Source of the DNA: an uncultured Lachnospiraceae bacterium
GTDB taxonomy: Bacteria; Bacillota; Clostridia; Lachnospirales; Lachnospiraceae
DNA length: 64,000 nt
Direction: 5' to 3'
Assembly: GCA_900317555.1 (NCBI GenBank)
Contig: ONHF01000006.1
Coordinates: 1 to 64,000 of the forward strand
Position 1 is the stretch's first letter. The number at the start of each line of letters is the position of its first letter. Of this stretch, positions 35,701-45,079 are shown piece by piece. Below the pieces are notes generated by a model. The model was not told where the DNA came from and made no database searches. It worked only from the letters and a program-made list of their open reading frames with translations. The position numbers and the translations under genes were made by a program.

Positions 35701-37107
35701 ATGAACGTTACTGTTGAGAAGCTTGATAAGGGCATGGCGAAGCTCACGATTACGGTCACGGCTGACGTCGTTGCCGCAGCGGAAGACAAGGTTTACAAGA
35801 GACAGAAGAGTCAGATCTCGATTCCGGGCTTCCGTAAGGGCAAGGCTCCCAAGAAGATTATTGAGAAGATGTACGGCGAGGGAGTTTTCCTTTCCGATGC
35901 AATTAACGATGTCATCAACGAAACTTATCCGGATGCTGTAAAGGAGTGCGGAGAGGAAATCGTTTCGAACCCGAAGATCGACCTTTCGCAGGCAGAGCCC
36001 GGCAAGGATCTCATCTACACGGCGGAAGTTGCACTCAAGCCGGAAGTCAAGCTCGGCAAGTACAAGGGCGTTGAAATCGAGAAGCTCGAGGCACCGAAGG
36101 TTTCCGAAGAAGACATCGAGAAGGAACTCAAGAGACAGCAGGACGCGAATGCCAAGATTGTCGATGTAACGGACAGACCGGTGCAGAACGGCGATATGAT
36201 CAAGCTTGATTTCGCGGGTACCGTGGACGGCGAAGCGTTTGAAGGCGGCAAGGCGGAGAACTATGATCTGACCATCGGTTCCGGCTCTTTCATCCCCGGC
36301 TTTGAGGATCAGCTGGTCGGCATGAACATCGGTGAGGAGAAGGATGTCAATGTTACCTTCCCGGAAGACTACGGCCAGAAGGATCTTGCCGGCAAGGCTG
36401 CTGTTTTCGCATGCAAGGTGAACGCGATAAAGGAGAAGAAGCTTCCTGAGTTAAACGACGAGTTTGCGGACGAAGTTTCCGAATTCTCCACACTGGACGA
36501 GTATAAGAAGGATATCGAGAAGAATCTTCTTGTCCGCGCGGAAGAGCAGTACAAGCAGACAAAGGAGAACGCTGCAGTTGCGGCTGCTGTCGCTGACGCG
36601 GATATCGAGATTCCGGATGCGATGCTGGAGACACAGGCGGAGTCCCTCGTCAATGAGTTTGCCCAGAACCTGCAGATGCAGGGCATGAACATCGATATGT
36701 ACCTGCAGTATACCGGTCTTCAGAAGGATCAGCTTGTCGAGCAGTTCAAGCCGCAGGCGAAGACCAGAATCCAGAATTCGCTTGTTCTTGAGGCTGTTGC
36801 GAAGGCGGAAAATATCGAAGCGTCTGACGAAGATCTCGAGGCGGAATACGGGAAGATGGCTGCGCAGTACAATATGCCTGTGGACAACATCAAGAAGGTA
36901 TTCGGCGAGAGCGAGCAGTACAAGGACGACATGAAGAAGGATATCGCTCTGCGCAAGGCTGCCGAGCTCATTGCCGCGAACGCGAAGGAGACCAGGGAAG
37001 CGAAGAAGGCTGACGAGGAGAAGGAAAAGCCCGCGAAGCGTACCAGAAAGTCTTCGAAGAAGGCAGAAGAAGCTGCGCAGGAGAATGCGGAGCAGTCTAA
37101 CGACTGA
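35701..37107 (+). CDS. tig: Trigger factor, ribosome-associated chaperone
   Basis: A 468-residue chaperone at the ribosome exit. The ribosome-binding loop is GFRKGKAP (about 43-50). The FKBP-type prolyl isomerase domain is around 160-245 (NGDMIKLDFAGTVDGEAFEG), and the C-terminal chaperone arms follow. The last 30 residues are Lys/Glu-rich, an extension seen in some Clostridia. The frame opens 24 codons upstream, but the ATG at 35701 has AGGAGG ahead of it and matches the family start. Confidence 0.96.
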   Translation: MNVTVEKLDKGMAKLTITVTADVVAAAEDKVYKRQKSQISIPGFRKGKAPKKIIEKMYGEGVFLSDAINDVINETYPDAVKECGEEIVSNPKIDLSQAEPGKDLIYTAEVALKPEVKLGKYKGVEIEKLEAPKVSEEDIEKELKRQQDANAKIVDVTDRPVQNGDMIKLDFAGTVDGEAFEGGKAENYDLTIGSGSFIPGFEDQLVGMNIGEEKDVNVTFPEDYGQKDLAGKAAVFACKVNAIKEKKLPELNDEFADEVSEFSTLDEYKKDIEKNLLVRAEEQYKQTKENAAVAAAVADADIEIPDAMLETQAESLVNEFAQNLQMQGMNIDMYLQYTGLQKDQLVEQFKPQAKTRIQNSLVLEAVAKAENIEASDEDLEAEYGKMAAQYNMPVDNIKKVFGESEQYKDDMKKDIALRKAAELIAANAKETREAKKADEEKEKPAKRTRKSSKKAEEAAQENAEQSND

Positions 37108-37132
37108 TCAACCTCTTCTTTAGAGTGAATAT

Positions 37133-37169
37133 GCCACCGCAGGGTACATTTGTATCCAGCGGTGGCTTT
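37133..37169 (+). terminator. Terminator of tig
   Basis: GCCACCGC (37133-37140) pairs with GCGGTGGC (37159-37166), with further GGGTAC/GTATCC pairing inside, and TTTGCATTT after it. The T tract is weak, so some read-through into clpP is likely. Confidence 0.6.
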
Positions 37170-37264
37170 GCATTTATGGTGGCAGATTGTGAAATAAATA
37201 TTAATTTTCATGTGCAGTATTGCGCAAGGGAAGGCGTTGTTTTATCATCGTATCTGTATTACAT

Positions 37265-37283
37265 CTGCTATAACAGATAGCAG
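37265..37283. promoter_or_regulatory. Palindrome before clpP, overlapping a -10-like sequence
   Basis: CTGCTAT-AACAG-ATAGCAG is a 7-bp inverted repeat containing TATAAC, 25 bases before the clpP start. It could be an operator over a promoter. It does not resemble the CtsR or CIRCE sites usual for clp genes. Confidence 0.35.
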
Positions 37284-37307
37284 TCCAGTAGAAAGATGAG
37301 GTTGAAT

Positions 37308-37922
37308 ATGGCAAATTTAGTTCCTTATGTCATTGAGCAGACAGGCAGTGGCGAGCGGTCCTATGATATTTTTTCAAGACTGTTGAAAGAGAGAATCATC
37401 ATTCTCGGTGACCAGGTGACAGACCAGAGCGCGGAGCTGATCGTAGCGCAGCTGTTGTATCTGGAAGGAGAAGATCCGGAGAAGGATATTCAGTTCTACA
37501 TCAACAGCCCCGGAGGATCGGTAACAGCCGGCCTTGCCATTTATGACACCATGAAGTTCATCAAGTGCGATGTCAGCACCATCTGTGTTGGCATGGCGGC
37601 GAGTATGGGTTCGTTCCTGCTTGCCGGCGGCACGAAAGGCAAGAGATATTCGCTTCCGAATTCCGAGATCCTGATTCACCAGCCGTCCGGCGGAACCGAA
37701 GGACAGGCTAGTGATATGCTGATCGCGGCGGAACATATCAAGAAGACAAGAGAAAAGCTCAATCACATTCTTGCGGAAAATACCGGAAGAACATATGAAG
37801 AGCTCTGCCGTGATACGGACCGCGACAACTGGATGAGCGCGCAGGAAGCGCTGGATTATGGTCTGATTGATCATATCTACACGACCCGCAAGGAAATTGA
37901 AGACGCGCTGAAGGCAAACTGA
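37308..37922 (+). CDS. clpP: ATP-dependent Clp protease proteolytic subunit
   Basis: A serine protease of 204 residues that forms the ClpP barrel. Catalytic S99 lies in [10 protein letters not shown] and H124 in [10 protein letters not shown]; the aspartate follows in the C-terminal third. The ATG at 37308 has GAGG at correct spacing and fits the family length; an ATG four codons upstream is less likely. Next to tig and clpX in the order typical of Firmicutes. Confidence 0.97.
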   Translation: MANLVPYVIEQTGSGERSYDIFSRLLKERIIILGDQVTDQSAELIVAQLLYLEGEDPEKDIQFYINSPGGSVTAGLAIYDTMKFIKCDVSTICVGMAASMGSFLLAGGTKGKRYSLPNSEILIHQPSGGTEGQASDMLIAAEHIKKTREKLNHILAENTGRTYEELCRDTDRDNWMSAQEALDYGLIDHIYTTRKEIEDALKAN

Positions 37923-38004
37923 CAAAGATGTTGGAAGACCCTGCCGCTGCAAGGACAAAAGTCCTGCGGCAGCAGGGATATGTGACTGTAAAGGATTTTG
38001 AAAT

Positions 38005-39318
38005 ATGGCAAATGACAAGAAAATGGTTCCTCCGCGCCGCTGCTCCTTCTGCGGAAGGACCGAAAATCAGGTAAACCGGCTGATTTCCGGACCGAACGGT
38101 GTCTATATCTGTGATGAATGTGTAGACATCTGCGGAAGGATCATTGACGACGCGGAGGAGGATGAAGGGGAAGGAAGAGAGCAGCCGGTTTCGGCCGCTG
38201 ACATCAACCTGATGAAGCCTGCCCAGATCAAGGAGTTCCTTGACCAGTATGTAATCGGACAGGATGAGGCGAAGAAGGTCCTCTCTGTCTCTGTTTACAA
38301 CCATTACAAACGCGTACTCGCGCAGAAGGACGGAAAGGACGATGACGTCGAGCTGCAGAAGAGCAATATTCTGATGCTCGGGCCGACCGGTTCCGGAAAG
38401 ACGTATCTTGCGCAGACACTCGCGAAGCTTTTAAATGTTCCGTTCGCGATCGCGGACGCGACAACGCTGACCGAAGCCGGCTATGTCGGAGAAGATGTCG
38501 AGAATATTCTTCTCAAGCTGATTCAGGCAGCGGACTACAACATCGAGCGCGCGCAGCTGGGCATCATCTATATCGACGAGATCGACAAGATTTCCAAGAA
38601 GGGTGAAAACGTCAGCATCACAAGAGACGTATCCGGTGAAGGTGTGCAGCAGGCGCTTCTCAAGATTATTGAGGGAACCAATGCCTCGGTTCCGCCGCAG
38701 GGCGGACGCAAGCATCCGCAGCAGGAGCTGATTCAGATCGATACAACGAATATTCTCTTTATCTGCGGCGGTGCTTTTGACGGCCTGGAGAAGATCATCA
38801 ATGAGCGGACGGACTACCGTTCAATGGGTTTCAACGCGTCTGTTGCGGATAAGGAAGGGAAGGACATCGGCGATGTTTTGAAGGAAGTGCTGCCGCAGGA
38901 TCTTGTGCGGTTCGGACTTATCCCCGAATTCATCGGCCGTGTTCCGGTCGTTGTTACGCTTGACGGACTGGATCGCAATACGCTGATCCGGATTCTCAAA
39001 GAGCCGAAGAACGCGCTCATAAGGCAGTATCAGAAGCTCTTTTCGTTTGACGGCGTCGATCTGGAGTTTGAAGATGGCGCGGTCGAAGCGATCGCGGATA
39101 TGGCGGTCGAGAGAAAGACCGGCGCGAGAGGCCTGCGCTCCATTATGGAACGCACTATGATGGACGATATGTACACGATTCCGTCTGATGACACGGTAAC
39201 GAAGTGCATTGTCACGAAGGACGCGGTTCTCGGCAAGGGCAAACCGGTGCTGATTCACCGGGATGCGCCGAAGCTCCCGGAGGACGCCGCAGGAAAGAAA
39301 CTCAGAAAGGCAAACTGA
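38005..39318 (+). CDS. clpX: ATP-dependent Clp protease ATP-binding subunit ClpX
   Basis: A AAA+ unfoldase of 437 residues that feeds ClpP. The zinc domain has CSFC and CDEC (about 12-41). Walker A is GPTGSGKT (about 126-133), Walker B is [10 protein letters not shown], and [10 protein letters not shown] marks sensor 2. The IGF-type loop that docks on ClpP is present as IPEFIGRVP nearby. It lies 82 bp after clpP. Confidence 0.97.
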   Translation: MANDKKMVPPRRCSFCGRTENQVNRLISGPNGVYICDECVDICGRIIDDAEEDEGEGREQPVSAADINLMKPAQIKEFLDQYVIGQDEAKKVLSVSVYNHYKRVLAQKDGKDDDVELQKSNILMLGPTGSGKTYLAQTLAKLLNVPFAIADATTLTEAGYVGEDVENILLKLIQAADYNIERAQLGIIYIDEIDKISKKGENVSITRDVSGEGVQQALLKIIEGTNASVPPQGGRKHPQQELIQIDTTNILFICGGAFDGLEKIINERTDYRSMGFNASVADKEGKDIGDVLKEVLPQDLVRFGLIPEFIGRVPVVVTLDGLDRNTLIRILKEPKNALIRQYQKLFSFDGVDLEFEDGAVEAIADMAVERKTGARGLRSIMERTMMDDMYTIPSDDTVTKCIVTKDAVLGKGKPVLIHRDAPKLPEDAAGKKLRKAN

Positions 39319-39379
39319 CGCAGAGAGGGAGATGCCCCTGCGCCGGCTGTATGCATACAGAAGAGAAGAGGAAAACCGT

Positions 39380-39985
39380 TTGATCATTCATTCCGTGAAT
39401 CTGGAAACTGTCTGCGGTTATACGAGCAGGCTCCCGGAGCATCAGGTTCCGGAGTTTGCTTTCGCGGGACGAAGCAATGTCGGGAAGTCAACGCTGATCA
39501 ACGCGCTGATGAACCGGAAGTCTTACGCGCGCGTCAGTGGCAAACCCGGCAAAACACAGACCATCAACTACTACAACATCAACAACGGATTTTATCTGGT
39601 CGATCTGCCGGGATACGGCTTCGCGAGGGCCGGCGCCGCCATCAAAGAGCAGTGGGGAACCATGATAGAGAACTATCTTCATGGAAGCGCTGCGATCCGC
39701 GCTGTTTTCCTTCTGATTGACATCCGGCACGATCCTTCCGATAATGATATTATGATGTTTGACTGGATCGTCCATTCCGGCTTTACGCCTGTCATCATTG
39801 CGACGAAGGCGGATAAGCTGAACCGCAGTCAGATCCCCGGGGCAGTCAGGAATATCCGGGAAGCGCTGAGCGGCAGGTCGCAGTACGGCAGAGAAGTGTC
39901 CCTGGACATTATTCCATTCTCGGGAATGACCAAGGCAGGCCGGGACGAGATCTATGCAGTCATGGACGAGCTGATGGCGGAATAA
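39380..39985 (+). CDS. ysxC: Ribosome biogenesis GTP-binding protein YsxC/EngB
   Basis: A GTPase of the TrmE-Era-EngA-like group needed for large-subunit assembly. G1 is GRSNVGKST, G3 is DLPGYG, G4 is TKAD. The TTG at 39380 is preferred: AGAGG lies eight bases upstream and it gives 201 residues, the family length. An ATG at 39332 would add 16 residues not expected in the family and has its Shine-Dalgarno too close. In many Clostridia lon lies between clpX and this gene; here it does not. Confidence 0.92.
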   Translation: MIIHSVNLETVCGYTSRLPEHQVPEFAFAGRSNVGKSTLINALMNRKSYARVSGKPGKTQTINYYNINNGFYLVDLPGYGFARAGAAIKEQWGTMIENYLHGSAAIRAVFLLIDIRHDPSDNDIMMFDWIVHSGFTPVIIATKADKLNRSQIPGAVRNIREALSGRSQYGREVSLDIIPFSGMTKAGRDEIYAVMDELMAE

Positions 39986-40033
39986 AGGCAGCTCCGGCAG
40001 AAACCGGGCAGATGCCTTGAAGGAGGAATGCAT

Positions 40034-40828
40034 ATGAGTGAGTCTGAAACAATCCGGAACGCGAAGAAGCGGCTTCATACAATGAAATGGAACAAGGTGA
40101 TTACATCCTTGATTTTCATTATTCTCGGGGTAGTCCTTCTGATCTGGCCGAACACAGCGCTGGACGTTGTCTGCAGGATTGTCGGAGCGGGACTGCTTGT
40201 CGGCGGCGTTGCTGCCGTGGTCATGTTCCTTGTCAGCAGGGACCGGAATTTTGTTTCGGTCGCAGCACTGACGGCCGGCGTGATTATCGCCGTGATCGGC
40301 CTGTGGCTTTTTATGAATCCGAAGTTTCTGGTCGCGCTGGTGCCTACGATTATGGGAATCATCATCATAATCAGCGGCGTTGTGAATCTAGGAGAAACGA
40401 TCACGATTCACAGAGAGCACGGCGACGGGACGCTGGCTTCGTTCATTCTGGCGGTCCTGACAATCGCACTGGGGCTTCTGATCTTCTTTAACCCGTTCCA
40501 TACGGCTGCGCTCCTTGTGCGTGTGCTGGCCATTGTCATGATCTTCAACGGAATTTCGGATCTGTGGATTATTTCGAGAATTACAGGTACGATCAAAGAT
40601 GTGGAGCAGGATCTGAAGGCGGTGGATACCGAAGGCGAATTTGTAGACAGCGGGGATAAGGCAGAAGATGAGGGAAAGCGGGCGGCGAACGCCGGAAACG
40701 GAGCTTCTGCGACTTCTTCTCACGGGTATACGACGATTCTGCGTCACAAGGCGCCGAAGGAAGATAAGAATACAGCGGAGCAGGAGACTGCTGCGGAACC
40801 GGAAGAAGATAAACCTACACCTCAGTAA
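40034..40828 (+). CDS. DUF308 (HdeD-like) membrane protein
   Basis: A 264-residue protein with about six short membrane helices between residues 18 and 175 in two related sets of three, the HdeD/DUF308 layout. The last 80 residues are a charged, Glu/Lys/Ala-rich cytoplasmic tail. HdeD protects against acid in E. coli, but the family role elsewhere is unclear. ATG 40034 has AGGAGG seven bases upstream; the ATG at 40028 is too close to it. Confidence 0.82.
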   Translation: MSESETIRNAKKRLHTMKWNKVITSLIFIILGVVLLIWPNTALDVVCRIVGAGLLVGGVAAVVMFLVSRDRNFVSVAALTAGVIIAVIGLWLFMNPKFLVALVPTIMGIIIIISGVVNLGETITIHREHGDGTLASFILAVLTIALGLLIFFNPFHTAALLVRVLAIVMIFNGISDLWIISRITGTIKDVEQDLKAVDTEGEFVDSGDKAEDEGKRAANAGNGASATSSHGYTTILRHKAPKEDKNTAEQETAAEPEEDKPTPQ

Positions 40829-40847
40829 TAACTTTATACGAAACTTG

Positions 40848-40889
40848 AAAACGCGGCAGCGACCGGAGAGGGTCGGCGCCGCGTTTTTT
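40848..40889 (+). terminator. Terminator after the DUF308 gene
   Basis: AACGCGGC pairs with GCCGCGTT, with an inner GACC/GGTC stem, followed by a run of T to 40889. Confidence 0.85.
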
Positions 40890-40924
40890 CAATGGAAAAA
40901 TATTGCAAAGTTTTCGGAAACGGG

Positions 40925-40952
40925 TTGACACATGAAAATCGTATGTTATAGT
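40925..40952 (+). promoter_or_regulatory. Promoter of clpB
   Basis: TTGACA (40925-40930), a 16-bp spacer, and the extended -10 TGT-TATAGT (40944-40952). No CIRCE or CtsR-type repeat is visible beside it, so heat control is not evident. Confidence 0.8.
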
Positions 40953-41044
40953 AGTTATAGAACAAATGAAAACAACATGCGGTGTTTTGCATCCGCATAT
41001 ACGTGCAGACAGCTCCGATGGAATCGAAGCGGGAGGTACAGACA

Positions 41045-43702
41045 ATGAACATTCAGAAATTTACACAGAAATCAGTCGAAGCGATTAACAGGTGTCAGTC
41101 ACTTGCGAATGAGTACGGCAACCAGCAGATGACACAGGAACACCTTTTGTATTCTCTGCTGACCATTGACGACAGTCTGATTGCCAAGCTGGTGGAAAAG
41201 ATGGGGATCGACGCGCAGCAGTTTACAAAACGCGCCGAGAACGCGGTTAAGGCGCTGCCGAAGGTATCCGGCTCGTCTTCCCAGATATATGTCAGCCAGG
41301 ACCTGAATCAGGTACTGCTGGATTCTGAGACGCAGGCAAAGAGGCTCGGCGACGATTATGTTTCGGTCGAGCATATTTTCCTCGCGCTCTTAAAAGACGC
41401 GAACGGTGTCATTTCACAGATTTTCAAGGATTTTAACGTCACAAAGGACGCATTCCTGAAGGCACTGCAGACTGTCCGCGGCAGCCAGAAGGTAACAACG
41501 GACAACCCGGAAGATACCTATGATTCTCTTGAGAAATTCGGCGAGGAGCTTGTCGCGAAAGCGAAGGCGCAGAAGATCGATCCGGTGATTGGTCGTGATG
41601 ATGAAATCCGGAATGTCATCCGGATTCTTTCAAGAAAGACCAAAAACAACCCGGTGCTGATCGGCCAGCCCGGCGTCGGCAAGACAGCAGTCGTTGAAGG
41701 CCTCGCGCAGAGAATCGCCAAGGGAGATGTACCCACGTCTCTGAAGGATAAGAAGATTTTCTCTCTGAACATGGGCTCTCTGATCGCGGGTGCCAAGTAC
41801 CGCGGCGAGTTTGAGGAACGGTTGAAAGCCGTACTCGATGAAATCAAGAAGTCGGAGGGCGAGATCCTGCTCTTTATCGATGAGCTGCATACGATTGTCG
41901 GCGCCGGCAAGACCGAGGGCTCGATGGATGCCGGCAATATGCTCAAGCCTATGCTGGCGCGCGGCGAGCTGCACTGCATCGGCGCGACGACGCTGAACGA
42001 GTACCGTGAATATATTGAAAAGGACGCGGCACTCGAACGCCGTTTCCAGCCGGTTATGGTCAATGAGCCTACGGTGGAAGATACGATTTCGATCCTCCGC
42101 GGTCTCAAGGACAGATATGAGGCTTACCACGGCGTCAAGATTATGGATGCGGCGCTGGTGTCTGCCGCTGTTTTGTCCAACCGGTATATCAGCGACCGGT
42201 TTCTGCCGGACAAGGCAATCGATCTGGTCGATGAAGCGTGCGCTCTCATAAAGACCGAAATGAATTCGATGCCGACAGAGCTTGATGAGCTGCGCCGTAA
42301 GATCCAGCAGCTGGAAATTGAGGAAATTTCGCTGAAGAAGGAAGACGACACACTGTCCGCGCAAAGGCTTGCCGACCTGCAGAAAGAGCTTGCGGAGCTG
42401 AAGGATAAATTCAACGCACAGCAGGCGCAGTGGCAAAATGAAAAGAATAAGGTGGATAACCTGAGCAAACTTCGTGAGGAGAAGGATGCCGTCAAATCGC
42501 AGATCGAGCAGGCGATGCAGCAGGGGAACTACGAAAAGGTCAGTGAGTTGCAGTACGGCAGACTCCCGCAGATTGAAGCGCAGCTGCGCAAAGAGGAGAC
42601 GGATCTTCGCGACGATGATCTTTCACTTGTTCATGAGAAGGTTACCGAAGAGGAAATCGCGCGTATAGTGTCCAAGTGGACCGGAATTCCTGTCGCGAAG
42701 CTGACAGAGTCGGAGCGCAACAAGACCCTGCATCTGCCGGAAGAGCTGCATAAGCGCGTGCTCGGACAGGACGAGGCAGTCGAGAAAGTCTCCGAAGCGA
42801 TCATGAGAAGCAAGGCCGGAATCAAGGATCCGACGAAGCCGATCGGTTCGTTCCTGTTCCTCGGCCCTACCGGTGTCGGCAAAACCGAACTCGCCAAAGC
42901 CCTCGCTCAGGCACTGTTCGACGATGAAAAGAACATGGTCAGAATCGATATGTCCGAATATATGGAGAAATACAGTGTATCGAGACTGATCGGTGCGGCA
43001 CCGGGCTATGTCGGCTATGAGGAAGGCGGCCAGTTAACGGAAGCGGTCAGAAGAAAACCGTATTCGGTTGTTTTGTTCGATGAAGTTGAAAAGGCACATC
43101 CGGATGTTTTCAATATCCTGCTGCAGGTGCTTGACGACGGCCGTATCACCGATTCACAGGGCAGAACCGTGGACTTCAAGAACACGATTATCATTATGAC
43201 CTCGAATATCGGCGCGCAGGAGATTCTTGCGGATATCGAACGTCAGGAGAAGGCTGCGGGAACCGCGCAGAACGGCACAGGCAATATCGACGCGGCGGGC
43301 ATTTCTCCCGCGACGCAGAAGGCAGTCGAGGATCTGCTGCATCAGCACTTCCGTCCGGAGTTCCTGAACCGGCTGGATGAGATCATCATGTTCCGTCCTC
43401 TTACGAAGGAGAACATCAAGGGAATCATTCTTCTTACAGTGGAAGATATCAATAAACGGCTGGCCGACAGGGAGATCCGTATTGAAATGACAAAGGAGGC
43501 ACAGACTTTCATTGCCAACGCAGCATATGATCCGGAGTACGGCGCAAGACCGCTCAAGAGATACATCCAGAAACATGTGGAGACGCTTGCGGCGAAGCTG
43601 ATTCTTTCGGATCAGGTCGCACAGGGCGATACAATCGAGATTGATGTCAAGGACGGACAGCTGGGCGCGTATGTGAACAAGCGTGCCGAGGTTGTCGGAT
43701 AA
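41045..43702 (+). CDS. clpB: Disaggregase chaperone ClpB
   Basis: A AAA+ disaggregase of 885 residues that works with DnaK. The Clp N domain is at 1-145. The first ATPase has GQPGVGKT (about 205) and the second GPTGVGKT (about 606). The coiled-coil M domain (about 405-525) between them identifies ClpB instead of ClpC or ClpE. A loop of about 20 residues rich in Ala, Gly and Gln (about 740-765) is inserted in the second ATPase domain. The ATG at 41045 has GGGAGG upstream; the earlier part of the frame runs into the promoter. Confidence 0.96.
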   Translation: MNIQKFTQKSVEAINRCQSLANEYGNQQMTQEHLLYSLLTIDDSLIAKLVEKMGIDAQQFTKRAENAVKALPKVSGSSSQIYVSQDLNQVLLDSETQAKRLGDDYVSVEHIFLALLKDANGVISQIFKDFNVTKDAFLKALQTVRGSQKVTTDNPEDTYDSLEKFGEELVAKAKAQKIDPVIGRDDEIRNVIRILSRKTKNNPVLIGQPGVGKTAVVEGLAQRIAKGDVPTSLKDKKIFSLNMGSLIAGAKYRGEFEERLKAVLDEIKKSEGEILLFIDELHTIVGAGKTEGSMDAGNMLKPMLARGELHCIGATTLNEYREYIEKDAALERRFQPVMVNEPTVEDTISILRGLKDRYEAYHGVKIMDAALVSAAVLSNRYISDRFLPDKAIDLVDEACALIKTEMNSMPTELDELRRKIQQLEIEEISLKKEDDTLSAQRLADLQKELAELKDKFNAQQAQWQNEKNKVDNLSKLREEKDAVKSQIEQAMQQGNYEKVSELQYGRLPQIEAQLRKEETDLRDDDLSLVHEKVTEEEIARIVSKWTGIPVAKLTESERNKTLHLPEELHKRVLGQDEAVEKVSEAIMRSKAGIKDPTKPIGSFLFLGPTGVGKTELAKALAQALFDDEKNMVRIDMSEYMEKYSVSRLIGAAPGYVGYEEGGQLTEAVRRKPYSVVLFDEVEKAHPDVFNILLQVLDDGRITDSQGRTVDFKNTIIIMTSNIGAQEILADIERQEKAAGTAQNGTGNIDAAGISPATQKAVEDLLHQHFRPEFLNRLDEIIMFRPLTKENIKGIILLTVEDINKRLADREIRIEMTKEAQTFIANAAYDPEYGARPLKRYIQKHVETLAAKLILSDQVAQGDTIEIDVKDGQLGAYVNKRAEVVG

Positions 43703-43720
43703 GGATACTTTTTCATGCAA

Positions 43721-43748
43721 AGCCCCTCGGGAAACCGGGGGGCTTTTT
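43721..43748 (+). terminator. Terminator of clpB
   Basis: AGCCCCTCGG (43721-43730) pairs with CCGGGGGGCT (43735-43744) around a GAAA tetraloop, followed by T residues. Confidence 0.9.
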
Positions 43749-43771
43749 AAGCGCGCCCGCCGGGCACACAT

Positions 43772-43813
43772 AAAAAGAACTCCGGGAAGCCTTTAGACTT
43801 CCCGGAGTTCTTT
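43772..43813 (-). terminator. Terminator of the tRNA-Met gene
   Basis: A perfect 16-bp stem (43774-43789 with 43798-43813) with an eight-base loop. On the minus strand it is followed by T residues, just after the tRNA 3' end. Confidence 0.85.
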
Positions 43814-43820
43814 GTCGTCG

Positions 43821-43894
43821 TAGCGAGGGGGGGACTTGAACCCTCGACACCGCGGGTATGAACCGCGTGCTCTAGCCAGCTGAGCTACCTCGCC
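43821..43894 (-). tRNA. tRNA-Met (anticodon CAT)
   Basis: A cloverleaf on the minus strand: acceptor GGCGAGG with CCTCGCT (a G-T pair at 1-72), D stem GCTC/GAGC, anticodon stem CGCGG/CCGCG around TTCATAC, and a TTCAAGT T loop. The discriminator is A; CCA is not encoded. The absence of a 1-72 mismatch and of three G-C pairs in the initiator style points to elongator Met. A CAT tRNA modified to read Ile AUA cannot be excluded. The T stem has one A-C mismatch (position 50 with 64). Confidence 0.9.
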
Positions 43895-43924
43895 ATCAGT
43901 TCCGTCATTGCTGACAGCTTTTGT

Positions 43925-43953
43925 AGTATACAAAACTCTGCGATCAATGTCAA
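43925..43953 (-). promoter_or_regulatory. Promoter of tRNA-Met
   Basis: On the minus strand TTGACA (43953-43948) and TATACT (43930-43925) are separated by 17 bp, about 30 bases before the tRNA. Confidence 0.85.
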
Positions 43954-43984
43954 TAACAGATTTGCATTATTTTTTCAAAACTCA

Positions 43985-43993
43985 TGGTATAAT
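43985..43993 (+). promoter_or_regulatory. Extended -10 promoter of the epimerase gene
   Basis: TGG-TATAAT, 45 bases before the start codon, with no clear -35 at standard spacing. Confidence 0.5.
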
Positions 43994-44037
43994 TTTTCCA
44001 AGGTTACAAAGCGGTGTATAACAGGGAGGGTTAACAG

Positions 44038-45060
44038 ATGCGGAAGGCACTCATCATAGGCGGCACAGGCACAATCAGCACAGCAGTTGTCCGCGCGCTC
44101 GCAGAGGACGGAACATGGGACATCACATTGCTGAACCGCGGAAACCGTAAAATCAGTTTTCCGGACGGAGCCCGGACGATCTCCGCAGACGTTCACGATG
44201 AAAAGGCGGTTCGGGAAAAGCTTGGAGACACATGTTTTGATGTGGTCTGCGACTTTATCGGATTTCGGAGGGAAGACGCGGAGCGGGACTTCCGGCTGTT
44301 TCAGGGGAAGACCGGACAGTTCATTTTCATCAGTTCGGCATCGGCTTATCACAAGCCGTCCGTGTGTCCGATCATTACCGAGGGAACGACGCTGGCCAAT
44401 CCTTACTGGCAGTATTCGAGGGATAAAATCGCCTGCGAGGAGTACCTGATGGCGAGGCTGCGGGAAGATCATTTCCCGGTAACGATTGTGCGTCCGAGCC
44501 ATACATATGATGAACGGAGACTTCCGGTCGCGGTCCATGGCGACCGGGGATCGTGGCAGGTCCTTTTGCGGATGCTGCGGCATCAGCCGGTCATTATCCC
44601 GGGCGACGGAACATCTTTATGGACGGTTACGTTTAATACAGACTTCGCGCGGGGATTCACCGGACTTATGGGCAATCCGCAGGCGGTCGGCGAAGTTTTT
44701 CAGATTACCGGCGATGAAGTTCTCACATGGAATCAAATTCATCAGATCATCGCGGACGAACTCGGCGTTCCACTGATTCCATACCATGTATCCTCCGATT
44801 TTCTGGCGGAAGCCGGCGCGCGGTATGACCTGCGCGGGCAGCTGCTGGGAGACAAGGCTTCGAGCGTCATTTTCGACAACCGCAAGCTCAAACGTCTGGT
44901 ACCGGACATGAGAACCACGGTTCCGTTTTATCAGGGCGCGCATCTTGCCGTGTCGTACATCCGGAGCCATCCGGAGTGCCGGATCGAAGATCCGGACTTT
45001 GACGCATGGTGCAACCGCGTCGTACAGTCGCTGGAGAGCGCGAAAAACGCGCTGATATGA
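44038..45060 (+). CDS. NAD-dependent epimerase/dehydratase family protein
   Basis: A 340-residue extended short-chain dehydrogenase. The NAD-binding loop is GGTGTIS (8-14). FISSASAYH contains the serine, and the YSRDKIACE segment carries the Tyr-x-x-x-Lys pair. The shortened start and TIVRPSHTY resemble the group of nucleotide-sugar epimerases related to plant CSP41 and bacterial isoflavone-reductase-like proteins. The sugar substrate is unknown. GGGAGGG precedes the ATG. Confidence 0.85.
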   Translation: MRKALIIGGTGTISTAVVRALAEDGTWDITLLNRGNRKISFPDGARTISADVHDEKAVREKLGDTCFDVVCDFIGFRREDAERDFRLFQGKTGQFIFISSASAYHKPSVCPIITEGTTLANPYWQYSRDKIACEEYLMARLREDHFPVTIVRPSHTYDERRLPVAVHGDRGSWQVLLRMLRHQPVIIPGDGTSLWTVTFNTDFARGFTGLMGNPQAVGEVFQITGDEVLTWNQIHQIIADELGVPLIPYHVSSDFLAEAGARYDLRGQLLGDKASSVIFDNRKLKRLVPDMRTTVPFYQGAHLAVSYIRSHPECRIEDPDFDAWCNRVVQSLESAKNALI

Positions 45061-45079
45061 CAGAAAGGAATTGTTTTAT

